From Ceratothoa steindachneri (lineage: Eukaryota; Arthropoda; Malacostraca; Isopoda; Cymothoidae), in contig OZ018320.1 of assembly GCA_963969495.1 (NCBI GenBank), forward strand, positions 73,824,245 through 73,888,244: a stretch of DNA of 64,000 bases, given 5' to 3'. How positions within the stretch are numbered: position 1 is the first letter of the stretch; each line of letters opens with the position of its first letter. The notes under the pieces were generated by a model. That model did no database searches. It was not told where the DNA came from and saw nothing but the letters and a program-made list of their open reading frames with translations. Positions 1-8,599 of this stretch are shown here, one piece after another. Made by a program: the position numbers and the translations under genes.

Positions 1-629
1 TTATAATCAATCACGCCCTTCTACACCCATTCACACTCATCTACTGCTCCCTGGCTACTCGTAGCAATCTGTCGGGGTCGTTCGTCAGTCGTCCTGTCAG
101 TCTCCTCGTCACTATGGATCATGTCGTCCACAATACTCTTTGCCTTCTTCACCAGCTCCCCCATCTCCCGACAGAACTTTTTCATACTCCCGGTCAGCAC
201 CTTCACTCTTCATACCTCCATTCATCAGCTCCTCAATCACAACTCTCATCAAACTAAAAGCACACTCTTGTGAAACAGACAGATCACTCACATCCCCTAT
301 ATTTTCAGCAGATATAACAGAAACCCCTTCAATTGGTTCCCACCAGAAGCCAGAAAAGTGAGTCACCTCCTCATTCTTCACATCAAACTCACCTCTACCC
401 TTACCATTCGTAAAACCAGAAAAATCAGCCGCATTAGGTTCATTATCTTGTCTACTTACATCAACCAAATCATCCACCTGCTTATGCAACCACTCAAGTT
501 CCCCCATACCAGAACGACTCTGCTCAGACTTACTTTCATTCGTACTTGCATTAATCCTTTAACTCTTCTTTGCACGCTTTCTACTCCTCGAGAAGATCCA
601 TACTATCACACTCCATCTCATCACCATGC

Positions 630-633
<4 letters not shown>
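1..633 (-). pseudogene. Probable C-terminal tail of the G1 Gypsy-like polyprotein
   Basis: Two overlapping minus-strand frames (507-112 and 206-21) encode hydrophilic, acidic protein rich in Glu, Asp and Ser. They look like one coding stretch broken by a frameshift near 195. I recognise no catalytic domain. The minus-strand integrase end of G1 stops at the microsatellite at 3902, and this strand-matched coding segment resumes on the other side of the plus-strand CR1 element. That is why I read it as the displaced 3' part of G1 pol, or a small extra ORF after it. It could instead belong to an unrelated element. No LTR is visible at the left edge. Confidence 0.33.

Positions 634-714
<81 letters not shown>
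634..714. repeat. (AT)n microsatellite
   Basis: About 40 uninterrupted AT units. They sit exactly between the minus-strand coding segment on the left and the plus-strand CR1 element on the right. The Ile-Tyr frames across it are meaningless. Confidence 0.97.
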
Positions 715-716
<2 letters not shown>

Positions 717-720
717 TTTT

Positions 721-822
721 TACGGGAGAAAAGACCTGTATAAAAGGGACGGAGTGCATCTTTCCTTTAAAGGGAAAGCTGTACTCGCAAACATGATCCA
801 AGATGTTGTGGGGCGGACCTAA
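721..822 (+). pseudogene. CR1-a ORF1 C-terminus, SGNH/GDSL-like esterase tail
   Basis: The frame entering from the AT repeat reads LYKRDGVHLSFKGKAVLANM and stops at 820-822. Asp-x-x-His in RDGVHLS matches the last catalytic block (Asp and His of the triad) of SGNH esterases. Such an esterase domain is an established part of CR1 ORF1 proteins. Only the last 34 residues remain; the upstream part is replaced by the microsatellite. ORF2 begins about 150 bases later, which fits CR1 spacing. Confidence 0.6.
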
Positions 823-977
823 AGAAGTGTCAGGCCCCGAGTAAAGGAAGACGTACGCCAGAACACCCGTGTTACTCCAGGAACGACTTTTTTGAGGTCA
901 CAAAGAGGGGAGTGACCCCGCCACAGAGAAACAAAGCGGGAAACGGAAGAGCGTAGGGAGTCCTACACTAGGGTACT

Positions 978-1640
978 CCCTCAGGGTTCTTCTGTTTAAT
1001 GCGAGGTCTATCAGAAACAAGTTTTTGAACTTCGTGACCTCGTAGCAACAGAAGAACCTGAGATAGTGGCCATAATGGAGTCGTGGATAAAAAGCTCAAG
1101 CCGAGATTTTGAAGGTGAATTCACGATTCCCGGTTACCAACTCTTCCTAAAAGATAGGCCAGACAGAGAGGGTGGCGGTGTGATGTTGTATGTCGAGGAT
1201 ACACTCAAATCAACGAACTGCAACATTGTATCCGACCATGAACTACTAGGTGTTGACCTAGAGATAGGTCCTGCCAAATACAGGACCCTGGTGCTTTACA
1301 GACCCCTTGCCCAACTATTAGAATAGGATAGGAGTATGTACCAGCTGTTGGGCGAACTTGTAAAATACAGAGTGTGTATCGTCATGGGGGATTTCAACAC
1401 ACAAGTTGAGTGGGAGACCAGAGAACCCTGTGGCGAGAACGCACTACTCCTGGAGTTCGCGAACAACGAGTTCCTGACTCAATGGGTGAGAGAGCCAACG
1501 AGAGGAGACAATATCCTCGACTTGGTTTTCACCTCTGAGGATGACATCGTTGAGGACCTCTCTGTTGACGAAGAGCTCGGTTGCAGTGACCACCGAGTAA
1601 TTAGATTTTTAGTCAAAGTCCCAAAGGCAGGGCCTGCAAC
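978..1640 (+). pseudogene. CR1-a ORF2 endonuclease domain (AP-like)
   Basis: The domain starts with LLFNARSIRNKF near 988, the usual beginning of a LINE exonuclease-endonuclease-phosphatase fold. It continues with EIVAIMESWI (catalytic Glu region), MGDFNT (Asp/Asn pair) and GCSDHRVI (Ser-Asp-His end motif near 1580). This fold nicks the target strand to start target-primed reverse transcription. There is an amber stop at 1324-1326 between two parts of the fold and a frame change near 1020, so no continuous product is possible. Confidence 0.85.
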
Positions 1641-3394
1641 TAGTAAATCGAGGAAACTTGATTTGAGAAGAGCAAACTTTGCAGGTCTTCGTGCTGGACT
1701 GACTGACGCGAGGCTAGAAGTGTGCGATGCTGTTGAAGACTCGTGGAACAGATTCAAAACCACATTCATGAGTCTTCAATCGCGTTTCATCCCTCTGAAA
1801 TGCCCCGGCGGTCTTCTGTTCAACCAAAGTGGTTTAATCGAAAAATCGGCCAACTGCTTAAAGAGAAGAGAATTGTGTACCAGCAATCGAAAATCTCGGG
1901 TGACTATGAGGAATACCGGAGGCTAGCCAGGACAGTGAAGTCCAGCATAAGGGCGGCTAAGCGGTCTGAGGAACTCCGAGTGGCGAAACTTTGTAGAGAG
2001 AATCCCAAGGAGTTCTTTGGAAAAAATAAACAGCCGTAAACCAATCCGTCGAACGATTGTCCCTTTGAGGAATGAGGAGGGGACATTAAATCACTCAGAT
2101 GAAGAAAATGCTAATCTCCTCAACTTCTCTTCAGTGTTTACTGAAGAGTGTGGTCCCATACCCCAGCCAACGGATGCCTACTCGGGGGAAAAGCTGGAGG
2201 ATATGGAGTTCACCGAAGGAGAAATAAAAAAAAAAGAAGATCAGTGACCTAATAACGAATAAGTCACCTAGCCCGGATGGGTTTCTACCTAAAGTGTTGA
2301 AAGAAGTGCGCGATCAAGTGTCACGACACCTGGGCGCAATCTTCAACATGTCAATCCGGACTGAATGCGTTCCTAGAGACTGGCGTGAAGCGGAGGTGAC
2401 TCCTATCTTCAAGAAAGGAGACCGTAGCCAACCGTCGAACCACCGACCTATCAGTCCGACTCGATAGTCGGTAAACTCATGGAAAGCATCATGGTGGACA
2501 AAATGACGTCGCATTTAGAGTCAAACCTGCTACTTAGGATTTCCCAGCACGGATTCCGAAGGCCACGGTCATGCCTGACGAACTTTGTGGAATTCTTCCA
2601 CTTCGTGTTCAGTGAGCACGATCGGGACAAGGCGGTGGATGTGGTGTACTTAGACTTTCAGAAAGCCTTTGATAAGGTACCACACCGCCGCTTTCTCTGG
2701 AAAGTGCGAGCGCGGGGCATAGACGGAAAAGTACCCGGCTGGATAGAGAACTGGCTAAGTGGCAGACGACAGTGGGTGGTGGTGAATGGACAGGCTTCTG
2801 AGTGGGTGCCCGTTACTAGCGGGGTGCCTCAAGGTTCTGTCCTGGGACCACTACTATTCATCATCTACGTCAACGACATGGACGGTGACATGGGTGCCAA
2901 GATTTCTAAATTTGCCGACGATACCAAGCTTGGTATGAACGTTGCAAATGATGGGAATACTGCCCTTTCAAGAAGACCTTCGGAACATTGGAGTGTGGTC
3001 GGACACGTGGCAAATCCCTTTTAACGTGAACAAATGCAAAGTGATGCATATCGGCCACCGAAATCCACAATCTCAGTATATCCTTAAGGGCACTGCTATT
3101 GAATCCACCGACACTGAGAAGGACTTGGGTGTAACAATCACTAGTGACCTCAAGTTCTCGAAACAGTGCATTGAGGCGGAGAAAAAGGCCCAAAGGATGC
3201 TAGGCTACATAAAGCGCCAGTTTGGATATCAGAACAAGGAGATTGTACTATGTTTGTACAACTCACTTGTCCGACCGCACCTGGAGTATGCCGTACAATT
3301 TTGGAGTCCTTCATTTCGAAAGGACATCGCGAGATTGGAACGCGTGCAAGCCAGGACAACCAAACCGATTTCCTATATCAGGCATAAAAGATAA
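1641..3394 (+). pseudogene. CR1-a ORF2 linker and reverse transcriptase
   Basis: After a basic linker (frame change near 1780) the RT core begins with NKSPSPDGF near 2262 and WREAEVTPIFKKGD near 2386. It continues with SQHGFRRPRSC, VVYLDFQKAFDKVPH (first catalytic Asp), SGVPQGSVLGPLLFIIYVND and KFADDTKLG (catalytic Asp pair, intact) at about 2908-2934. A frameshift just after that moves the thumb region (VNKCKVMHIGHRNPQ, EKDLGVTITSDLKFSKQ) to another frame. Extra breaks lie near 2035, 2247 and 2465. The conserved blocks are typical of the CR1/L2 group and the decay is moderate. Confidence 0.88.
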
Positions 3395-3718
3395 GAAGAT
3401 AAATTAACGGAATTAGATCTGTTCTCGTTGGAAACCCGTTGACTGCGTGGTCTGCTCATCGAAGTTTTCAAAATACTTCGAGGGTTCGACAATATTGACT
3501 ACAGGGATATTTTCACACTTGCCTACAGCAGAACAAGAAATCATGGCTTTAAACTTGAACTGAAGCGTTATAACCGCGATATGTGTGGAAAATTTTTCAC
3601 GTACAGTATCTGCGGTAGTTGGAACGCAATTCATGTGAAAGTTGTCAACAGTGAATCTGTTGACCAGTTCAAGTCAAGACTAGACAGGGTCTTGAAAAGT
3701 GGCCGTTTAAGGACGTAA
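3395..3718 (+). pseudogene. CR1-a ORF2 C-terminal domain
   Basis: Translation in the frame ending at 3718 gives the usual CR1 tail: LDLFSLETR, then EVFKILRGFDNIDY, NSESVDQFKSRLDRVLKSG and a stop. One in-frame TGA follows LFSLETR. About 115 bases of non-coding sequence then lead into the (TC)n tract, probably the short 3' UTR. Confidence 0.75.
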
Positions 3719-3827
3719 AGCATTTGAGTAGAGATGTGCCCGCTCGACTGCTAGTCCAAAGGTAACCTCTTTGAATGGACAGTAAGGTTTTCTAGGGTAC
3801 TTGCTTTCCTTGTTACTCCTTGTTACA

Positions 3828-3832
<5 letters not shown>

Positions 3833-3902
<70 letters not shown>
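3833..3902. repeat. (TC)n microsatellite
   Basis: Thirty-five TC units, uninterrupted. It separates the CR1-a 3' end from minus-strand integrase sequence. The Arg-Glu or Leu-Ser frames through it are artefacts. Confidence 0.97.
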
Positions 3903-3906
<4 letters not shown>

Positions 3907-3907
3907 C

Positions 3908-4785
3908 AGTTCATACACCGGATGGCTCACCAGGTAGTCAAGATGATCTCTCCACCTCCTCAACAGACTCCGATGAGCCCACACTCTCTCAGTCACACCT
4001 TCATTCAAACTGTTCAAACATACGTCACGCCATTCTCCCAGACTCTCACAACTCTATACGGTCCTTCAAACTTTTCACTCATCTTTGACACATTCAATCT
4101 ACCTTTCATTTCTTTTACCTTCAATACCTTTGCACCAATTTCAAACGAACGAAACCTTTCATGTGCTTCACGCGATACACTCTGCTCATTTTCACTCAAA
4201 CGAAACCTATCTTTCACTCACCTTTTAAAATTCATCACAAACTGACACGGGGACACCCTAATTGCAATATGCACCATCGAATTATACGCCCATAACACTC
4301 TACCCAACCATACATCCCAGTCATTCAAAGTCGTACTCATCATTCTCAACATCTCACACAAGGTCCTAATTGTACTTTCAGCCAACCCAATTCGAAGACG
4401 GGACAAACGGAGTCGTTCTTACATGCTCTACACTATTCTCTCTCAACATTCGCTCAAACACTTCCCTCGCAAACTCAGCCCATTATCACTCAGACATCTC
4501 CTAGGATTCCAAACACACATAGGAAAAAAACTGCTCAACCACACGCGCAACAGTCACACTCATTTTATCTCTCACAGGCGTTGCATACACAAACTTGCTT
4601 TTATGAACAACCATACCAACATTCCCAACACTTCTACACGGTAAAGGCACACAATCAATCATTACCAATTCAAACAGTTCTTTCGCATCAACTTTCAACA
4701 TCGGCGGTTTCACTTGTGCATCTTACACCTTTCACACGTAATCGCAACTTCATTCACAACAGTCCTCAGAAATGGGTATAACACA
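3908..4785 (-). pseudogene. G1 integrase
   Basis: From about 4785 leftwards the minus strand encodes an HHCC-type zinc finger end (NEVAITCERCKMHK), then the catalytic core (KVDAKELFELVMIDCVPLP with the first Asp, KSKFVYATPVRDK). It continues with LAESTIRTLCEMLRMM, WDVWLGRVLWAYNSMVH and SPCQFV, and ends with the GPYRVVRVWENGV-type C-terminal domain near 4020. The function was integration of the cDNA into the host genome. At least three frame changes and stops break it. The protein runs into the (TC)n tract at 3902, so its last residues are lost or displaced. Confidence 0.8.
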
Positions 4786-4792
4786 CGCTCCT

Positions 4793-5143
4793 TCATTCAT
4801 CTTTCATAACACATTTCTTATCAGCATCCAAAGACAAATCATTCTTTCTCATAAAGTCCACACCAAGCAAGAAACAACACGGCATTTGCTCATCTTTCAG
4901 AATCACAAAGTCATGCTTCACATTCACACCATTACCCAAACTCACTCTCAGACTAACCTGTTCCCATGCCACTAGCATTCCATTCCCCAATCCACTTATC
5001 CGTAATTTCACAGGCTTCCGTTCACCACATCTAAACTCATCGTACTTACTCAGAATCCTCTCGTTGACTAAGGACACTTGTGCTCCAGTATCAATCAAAC
5101 CACATAAGAACTTTTCACAAACTTTCACTCTCGGTTCCATCAT
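4793..5143 (-). pseudogene. G1 retropepsin 2 (aspartic protease)
   Basis: An open frame of 116 codons contains the full retropepsin signature. The active site is LIDTGAQVSLVN at residues 16-27, followed by the Ala/Gly-rich flap region, and the closing strand is CFLLGVDFM near residue 93. The active-site Asp is intact. In Gypsy elements this enzyme processes the Gag-Pol polyprotein. It is followed within 10 bases by the integrase zinc finger instead of reverse transcriptase, so a deletion of the polymerase probably joined the two. Its first Met may not be the biological start, since it would be part of a polyprotein. Confidence 0.8.
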
Positions 5144-5396
5144 ATCAGGTCCTCCATGTTCTCAATACACAGAAGAAAAATCACACCAACATCAGCACTG
5201 ATATCCACACCGTCATCAACCCCCACATCATCATTCACCACCCACTCATCTTCATCCAGACAATCATTCTTCTCTCTCATATACAAACACTTTTCAATCA
5301 CCCAATTGTAATGCACACCGCTCAAACACTGCAGATGTACCACATTAGTATTCGAACCCTTCACTTTTTCATCCTTGTACACAATCGGCCTCTCAT
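5140..5396 (-). pseudogene. G1 OTU-like domain, C-terminal part with catalytic His
   Basis: The minus-strand frame reads ERPIVYKDEKVKG and then HLQCLSGVHYNWV. This is how OTU cysteine proteases end: a strand starting with a Pro-Ile motif, then Gly-x-His-Tyr-Asn carrying the catalytic His. The rest of the domain lies at 6711-7000, on the other side of the inserted LTR element at 5397-6705. An acidic linker (DEDEWVVNDDVGVDD) follows before retropepsin 2. OTU proteases usually remove ubiquitin, and their presence in some retroelements is known. The assignment rests on motif order only. Confidence 0.55.
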
Positions 5397-5857
5397 TGTA
5401 GGTGTGCGAAGATGTATCAGAGAAAAATTCCTTCCAAGTCGATAATATAAATAGCCCATTAAATTACCAACTCAGAACGGGCTAAGCTGTGGCGTAATGG
5501 CTAAGAGCATCGGCGTTTAAATCTATCGGTACCGAGTTCGAAATTTAATAGTCCACAACTTTTACGAAGAAAACGGAAGTCAAGGAAAACGCTTTAAGAA
5601 CAACTCAACTAGACTCAAGATAAAATGAATCGCCTCCAGAAGAAAACGGAACTCAAGGAAACGTTTGAAGGACCAACTCATCAAGAATCAAGAAGGAATC
5701 ATCAACTCAAGATAATTGGAAGTAAATGGAAGATACATCAGAAAGAAATCGAGGATCAATAACTAACCCAGCCAACAAAGAATATTAAGTCAAGATAAAC
5801 GGAAGACAAAAAGAAGTAAATAGATTCATTAAAAGAGAAAAATGCCCCCCTTCCCCA
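5397..5857 (+). repeat. Left LTR of the TRIM-like element
   Basis: It starts TGTAGGTGTGCGAAG and ends in a C-rich run (ccccccttcccca). It shares with the right copy the block agatgtatcagag, then aatataaatagcccatta, the tRNA-like head, and a long region of aagaaaacggaag motifs. Its A box is at 5490-5500. Its B-box-like gttcgaaat (5535-5543) has one mismatch to the consensus. Confidence 0.72.
5490..5543 (+). promoter_or_regulatory. tRNA-like A and B boxes (possible internal Pol III promoter), left LTR
   Basis: tggcgtaatgg matches the A-box consensus TRGYNNARNNG. gttcgaaat, 45 bases downstream, matches GWTCRANNC except the last base. This spacing is that of a tRNA gene. The sequence does not fold as a complete tRNA cloverleaf by eye, so it is a tRNA-derived or tRNA-mimicking segment rather than a tRNA gene. 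Confidence 0.5.
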
Positions 5858-6149
5858 TAACTGGTGACCCTCAAAAGACCGAATAATCTTCTGATCTTCG
5901 TTTCAACTGCACCTGCTCTCCTACTAAAGTTTAAGAAAAAGTGCTGCTGGGAATCGGAGACCCGGGAAGGAGATTACTCATTGATTAGCGACAAGACTCC
6001 GATCGCTCTCCTCAATCCCACTGAATTAGCTCCACTCATCCCGCCGACTCGGAGGCCGGTGAGGGAGAGCTATTACTCCTCGATTAAGAAATCCAAGACT
6101 AGTCTCTCACCAATCTTCAAATTCGCTCCGCGTTCTAAAAAGGGACCTG

Positions 6150-6705
6150 TGTAGGGGTGCGGAGATGTATCAGAGAAGAATTCCTTCCAAATCGATAATA
6201 TAAATAGCCCATTAAATTACCAACTCAAAACGGGGTAAGCTGTGGCGTAATGGCTAGAGTGACTGGTGTTTAAATCACGAGGTACCGCGTTCGAAACTCA
6301 AAAGTCCACAACCTTTTATGAAGAAATTTCAAGAAGAAAACGGAAGTTAAGGAAAACGCTCGAAGGATAACTCAAGAAGACACAAGATAAATGGATCGCC
6401 TCAAGAAAGAAAAACGGAAGAAAATTACTTCAAGGAGTAACTCATCAAATCATCAAGAATCAAGAAGGAATCATCAACACAAGACAAATGCTATAAAATT
6501 TAAGATGCATCAAGAAAGAAATCGAAGATCAAGCCCTAACCCAACCAACAAGAATACCCTAGTCAAGATAAATGGAAGACAAAAATGTTTGAAGGGGCAA
6601 CTTCAGTCAAGAAGAAGTAAATAGATTCGAATATAAAGTAAAAATCAAGATGAAGAATAATATTGATAAATAAACTGAAAATAAGGAATGCCCCCCTCCC
6701 CCTCC
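6150..6705 (+). repeat. Right LTR of the TRIM-like element
   Basis: A diverged copy of the left LTR, about 95 bases longer because of small insertions in the purine-rich part. It starts TGTAGGGGTGCGGAG and ends in a C-rich run just before the ctcat duplication. The A box tggcgtaatgg is at 6243-6253 and the B box gttcgaaac at 6289-6297, both perfect consensus matches and 46 bases apart. The visible differences from the left copy mean the insertion is not recent. Confidence 0.72.
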
Positions 6706-6710
6706 CTCAT

Positions 6711-7237
6711 ATCATCACTAAAGTGAACACAAACAATCACTCCATACAAACGACTCACTACAATCAACACTGACTGAAACGGCGGGACCCCTGGCATACA
6801 CATCGCTCTCAATTATTTCATAAAGTTCCGCAACCTCGCCATACCAATACTTTCAGGCTTCCTACATACTTCACTCACTGCCCCCTTCCTTAAGTCATCC
6901 ACACTATCTGGCACTCTCACATCTACTTCATCACTCTTCAAATCTTGTAAACTATTCCATACGCTCTCAAACATACGTCCTCCTTCAGGACAATCTTGAA
7001 TTCCAGAAGCTTCGCAACCCCGAAATCCAGATCGCCCTTACTGAGCCCCCCTACCTTTCGTTCAAACAACATTCGATACACATCCTTTATTTTATAGTCA
7101 GTCAAACATTCATCCAATTTCACCATCATTTCCACTTCATTATACGTCCATTCACACATCTTTTCATTTGCAACATTTATCCTGACATCCGTACTATTAT
7201 AGCAATGCCCTCTGGGCCTTCCTATAATAAAAATCAC
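6711..7237 (-). pseudogene. G1 OTU-like domain, N-terminal part, catalytic Cys replaced
   Basis: One minus-strand frame reads CPEGGRMFESVWNSLQDL and continues through RKGAVSEVCRKPESIGMARLRNFM to SRLYGVIVCVHFSDDM near 6715. This order parallels OTU domains: Asp/Gly-Gly-Cys with an aromatic residue and a helix, a variable helical part, then a buried Leu-Tyr-x-x-Ile-x-Val strand. The position expected to be the catalytic Cys is Arg (codon CGT, one change from TGT), so the copy would be inactive. A second frame (7237-6938) encodes a preceding linker. An in-frame stop follows RLRNFMK. Confidence 0.5.
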
Positions 7238-7240
7238 CTG

Positions 7241-7247
7241 GGAAACT

Positions 7248-7340
<93 letters not shown>
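7241..7340. repeat. (AT)n microsatellite
   Basis: Almost pure AT dinucleotide repeat inside the G1 element, at the left end of a non-coding AT-rich segment. Confidence 0.95.
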
Positions 7341-7343
<3 letters not shown>

Positions 7344-7790
7344 TTATTATGTATAAAATTACTTTATAGTATATGGTTATTAATGAGATTTATTTTTGGT
7401 TGATAAATCAGCCTAAATAGCGTTTCAAAAACCATTACCATAAATTTGTTTGATGAAAGTTAGTCGTCTGCTAGTTTTTAGGCCTAAGAGTAAAGCGAAA
7501 TAAATTTGAACTTCTGAACTAGGTTTTAAAAAAAACAATTAAACAAATATAAATATATTCATAGAAACAACGAATGCACAATGAGATAAGTTGCATTAGG
7601 TATACAATGTAAGATATGGTAAAATAAAATTTACAGTAACAAGATGTGAAGTGAAATGAGGTAAGTGAAATAAATATGAAATAATATGGTGACTACGATG
7701 GACTGTGAATTAGGGGCTGCAATATGAGAAGTAAATATAATTAGAAACTACTCTCTTGTGGCCATTTGCAGAGAATTGTGAGAGGATGTG
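7341..7790. other. AT-rich non-coding segment inside G1
   Basis: I see no reading frame, RNA gene or clear repeat boundary. It separates the end of retropepsin 1 from the OTU-like region and is probably an insertion of an unknown AT-rich element. Confidence 0.4.
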
Positions 7791-7794
7791 GAAT

Positions 7795-8560
7795 TAACTA
7801 AGTATGATTCCTATCTCACTGACAGTGGAGAGGTGACCCAGTACATCTCCGCATTGGATCCCCCTCACCTGCCCTTTCACCCTGGGGTCCACTTGCACAG
7901 ATACAAAAGGATCATTCATTCTCATCAAGCCATCAAACACACAAGCAACACGCCTTACCTTATAACACGCATCCTTTCCAAATCTAATATCACAGTGTTC
8001 TCACCTACATTTAACTCACATCCTTACTCCAACTGACTCCAACAGATACCTTTTCACCCTTCACAAGCCTTATACTCTCCATAGCAGTCACCTCAATACC
8101 ACTAAACACACTCCTCAAAACACTACCATCTTCCCCTACATACAACCTATACACCCCATTTTTACCAATCTTTCTCTCAATCTGATCACTCGCAGGATTC
8201 AGAACCATACGGTTCACTATGATAAAATCATACCCCAAAATCCCACCCTTTTCACTACTTATCTTATCAATCACAGATAATTCACACTCATTCATCAACA
8301 TACCATGCATTCGAACAGCTGACCTTATCATTCCAATCACAGGTACTTTCATACCACCAATTACTACCAAACTACCTTTACACTCTGACAGGAGTGCTTT
8401 ATCAGTCAGCTTGTCATACATGTCCTTATATACCAAGCTCGTCTTTCACCCAGAATCTATCAAAGTCAAACACTCAATCCCGTTCAATTCAATATTCACA
8501 CTCAGACACTCATACTTCCTACCAGACAGCACTTTCACACTAGGCAGACTTACTAACACA
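7795..8560 (-). pseudogene. G1 retropepsin 1 and following linker
   Basis: On the minus strand the frame reads ECLTLIDSG near 8460, immediately followed by a stop codon, then TSLVYKDMYDKL. About 70 residues later comes GGILGYDFII near 8220. LIDSG and ILGYDF are the two hallmark strands of a retropepsin fold, with Asp-Ser-Gly instead of Asp-Thr-Gly at the active site. A beta-rich linker follows (RLVKGEKVSVGVSW near 8050). It lies between gag and the OTU-like domain, and a second, unrelated-looking retropepsin lies further on. Both being in one element is unusual. Confidence 0.62.
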
Positions 8561-8599
8561 TTACTCGCACGCATGCACCCAGAGGATACTTCACCAAGT

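Larger units (their letters stand above)
717..3832 (+). mobile_element. CR1-like LINE, nearly full coding length, inactive (CR1-a)
   Basis: A plus-strand non-LTR retrotransposon with CR1-clade order: the end of an esterase-type ORF1, an endonuclease, reverse transcriptase and a C-terminal domain ending at the TAA at 3716-3718. It lacks RNase H, unlike the Jockey elements elsewhere in this window. Several frame changes and stops make it a relic. It is bounded by (AT)n on the left and (TC)n on the right and appears to interrupt minus-strand Gypsy coding DNA. The 5-mer tgcac occurs at both outer edges (627-631 and 3903-3907), which is too short to prove a target-site duplication. Confidence 0.85.
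5397..6705 (+). mobile_element. Small non-autonomous LTR element (TRIM-like) with tRNA-type boxes in its LTRs
   Basis: Two diverged direct repeats (5397-5857 and 6150-6705), both starting TGTAG, flank about 290 bases of internal DNA. The internal part begins with tggtgaccc (5862-5870), a primer-binding-site type found in Gypsy elements, and ends with a purine run (aaaaaggga, 6137-6145) before the second repeat. The exact 5-mer ctcat occurs at 5392-5396 and 6706-6710, as expected for an LTR-element target-site duplication. Minus-strand G1 coding sequence resumes on both sides, so the element inserted into G1. There is no gag or pol. Plus strand is chosen from the primer-binding site. Confidence 0.7.

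Noticed and set aside
358..822. Long plus-strand frame of 154 codons across the AT tract
   Set aside because: Its middle is poly(Ile-Tyr) from the microsatellite and its left part is antisense to coding-like sequence. Only the last 34 residues (esterase tail) are kept.
3707..4245. Arg-Glu and Leu-Ser repeat proteins over the TC tract
   Set aside because: Translations of a dinucleotide repeat in several frames; no gene evidence.
5490..5543. Functional tRNA gene
   Set aside because: A and B boxes are present, but the acceptor and T stems do not pair, and the same segment is repeated in the second LTR at 6243-6297.
6938..7237. GDLDFGVAKLLEFKIVLKED considered as the entrance of a Gypsy RT
   Set aside because: It resembles the Asp-Leu-Gly ... 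His/Phe-Lys-Ile stretch before RT, but no RT follows, and the neighbouring frame fits an OTU domain better. Kept only as linker.
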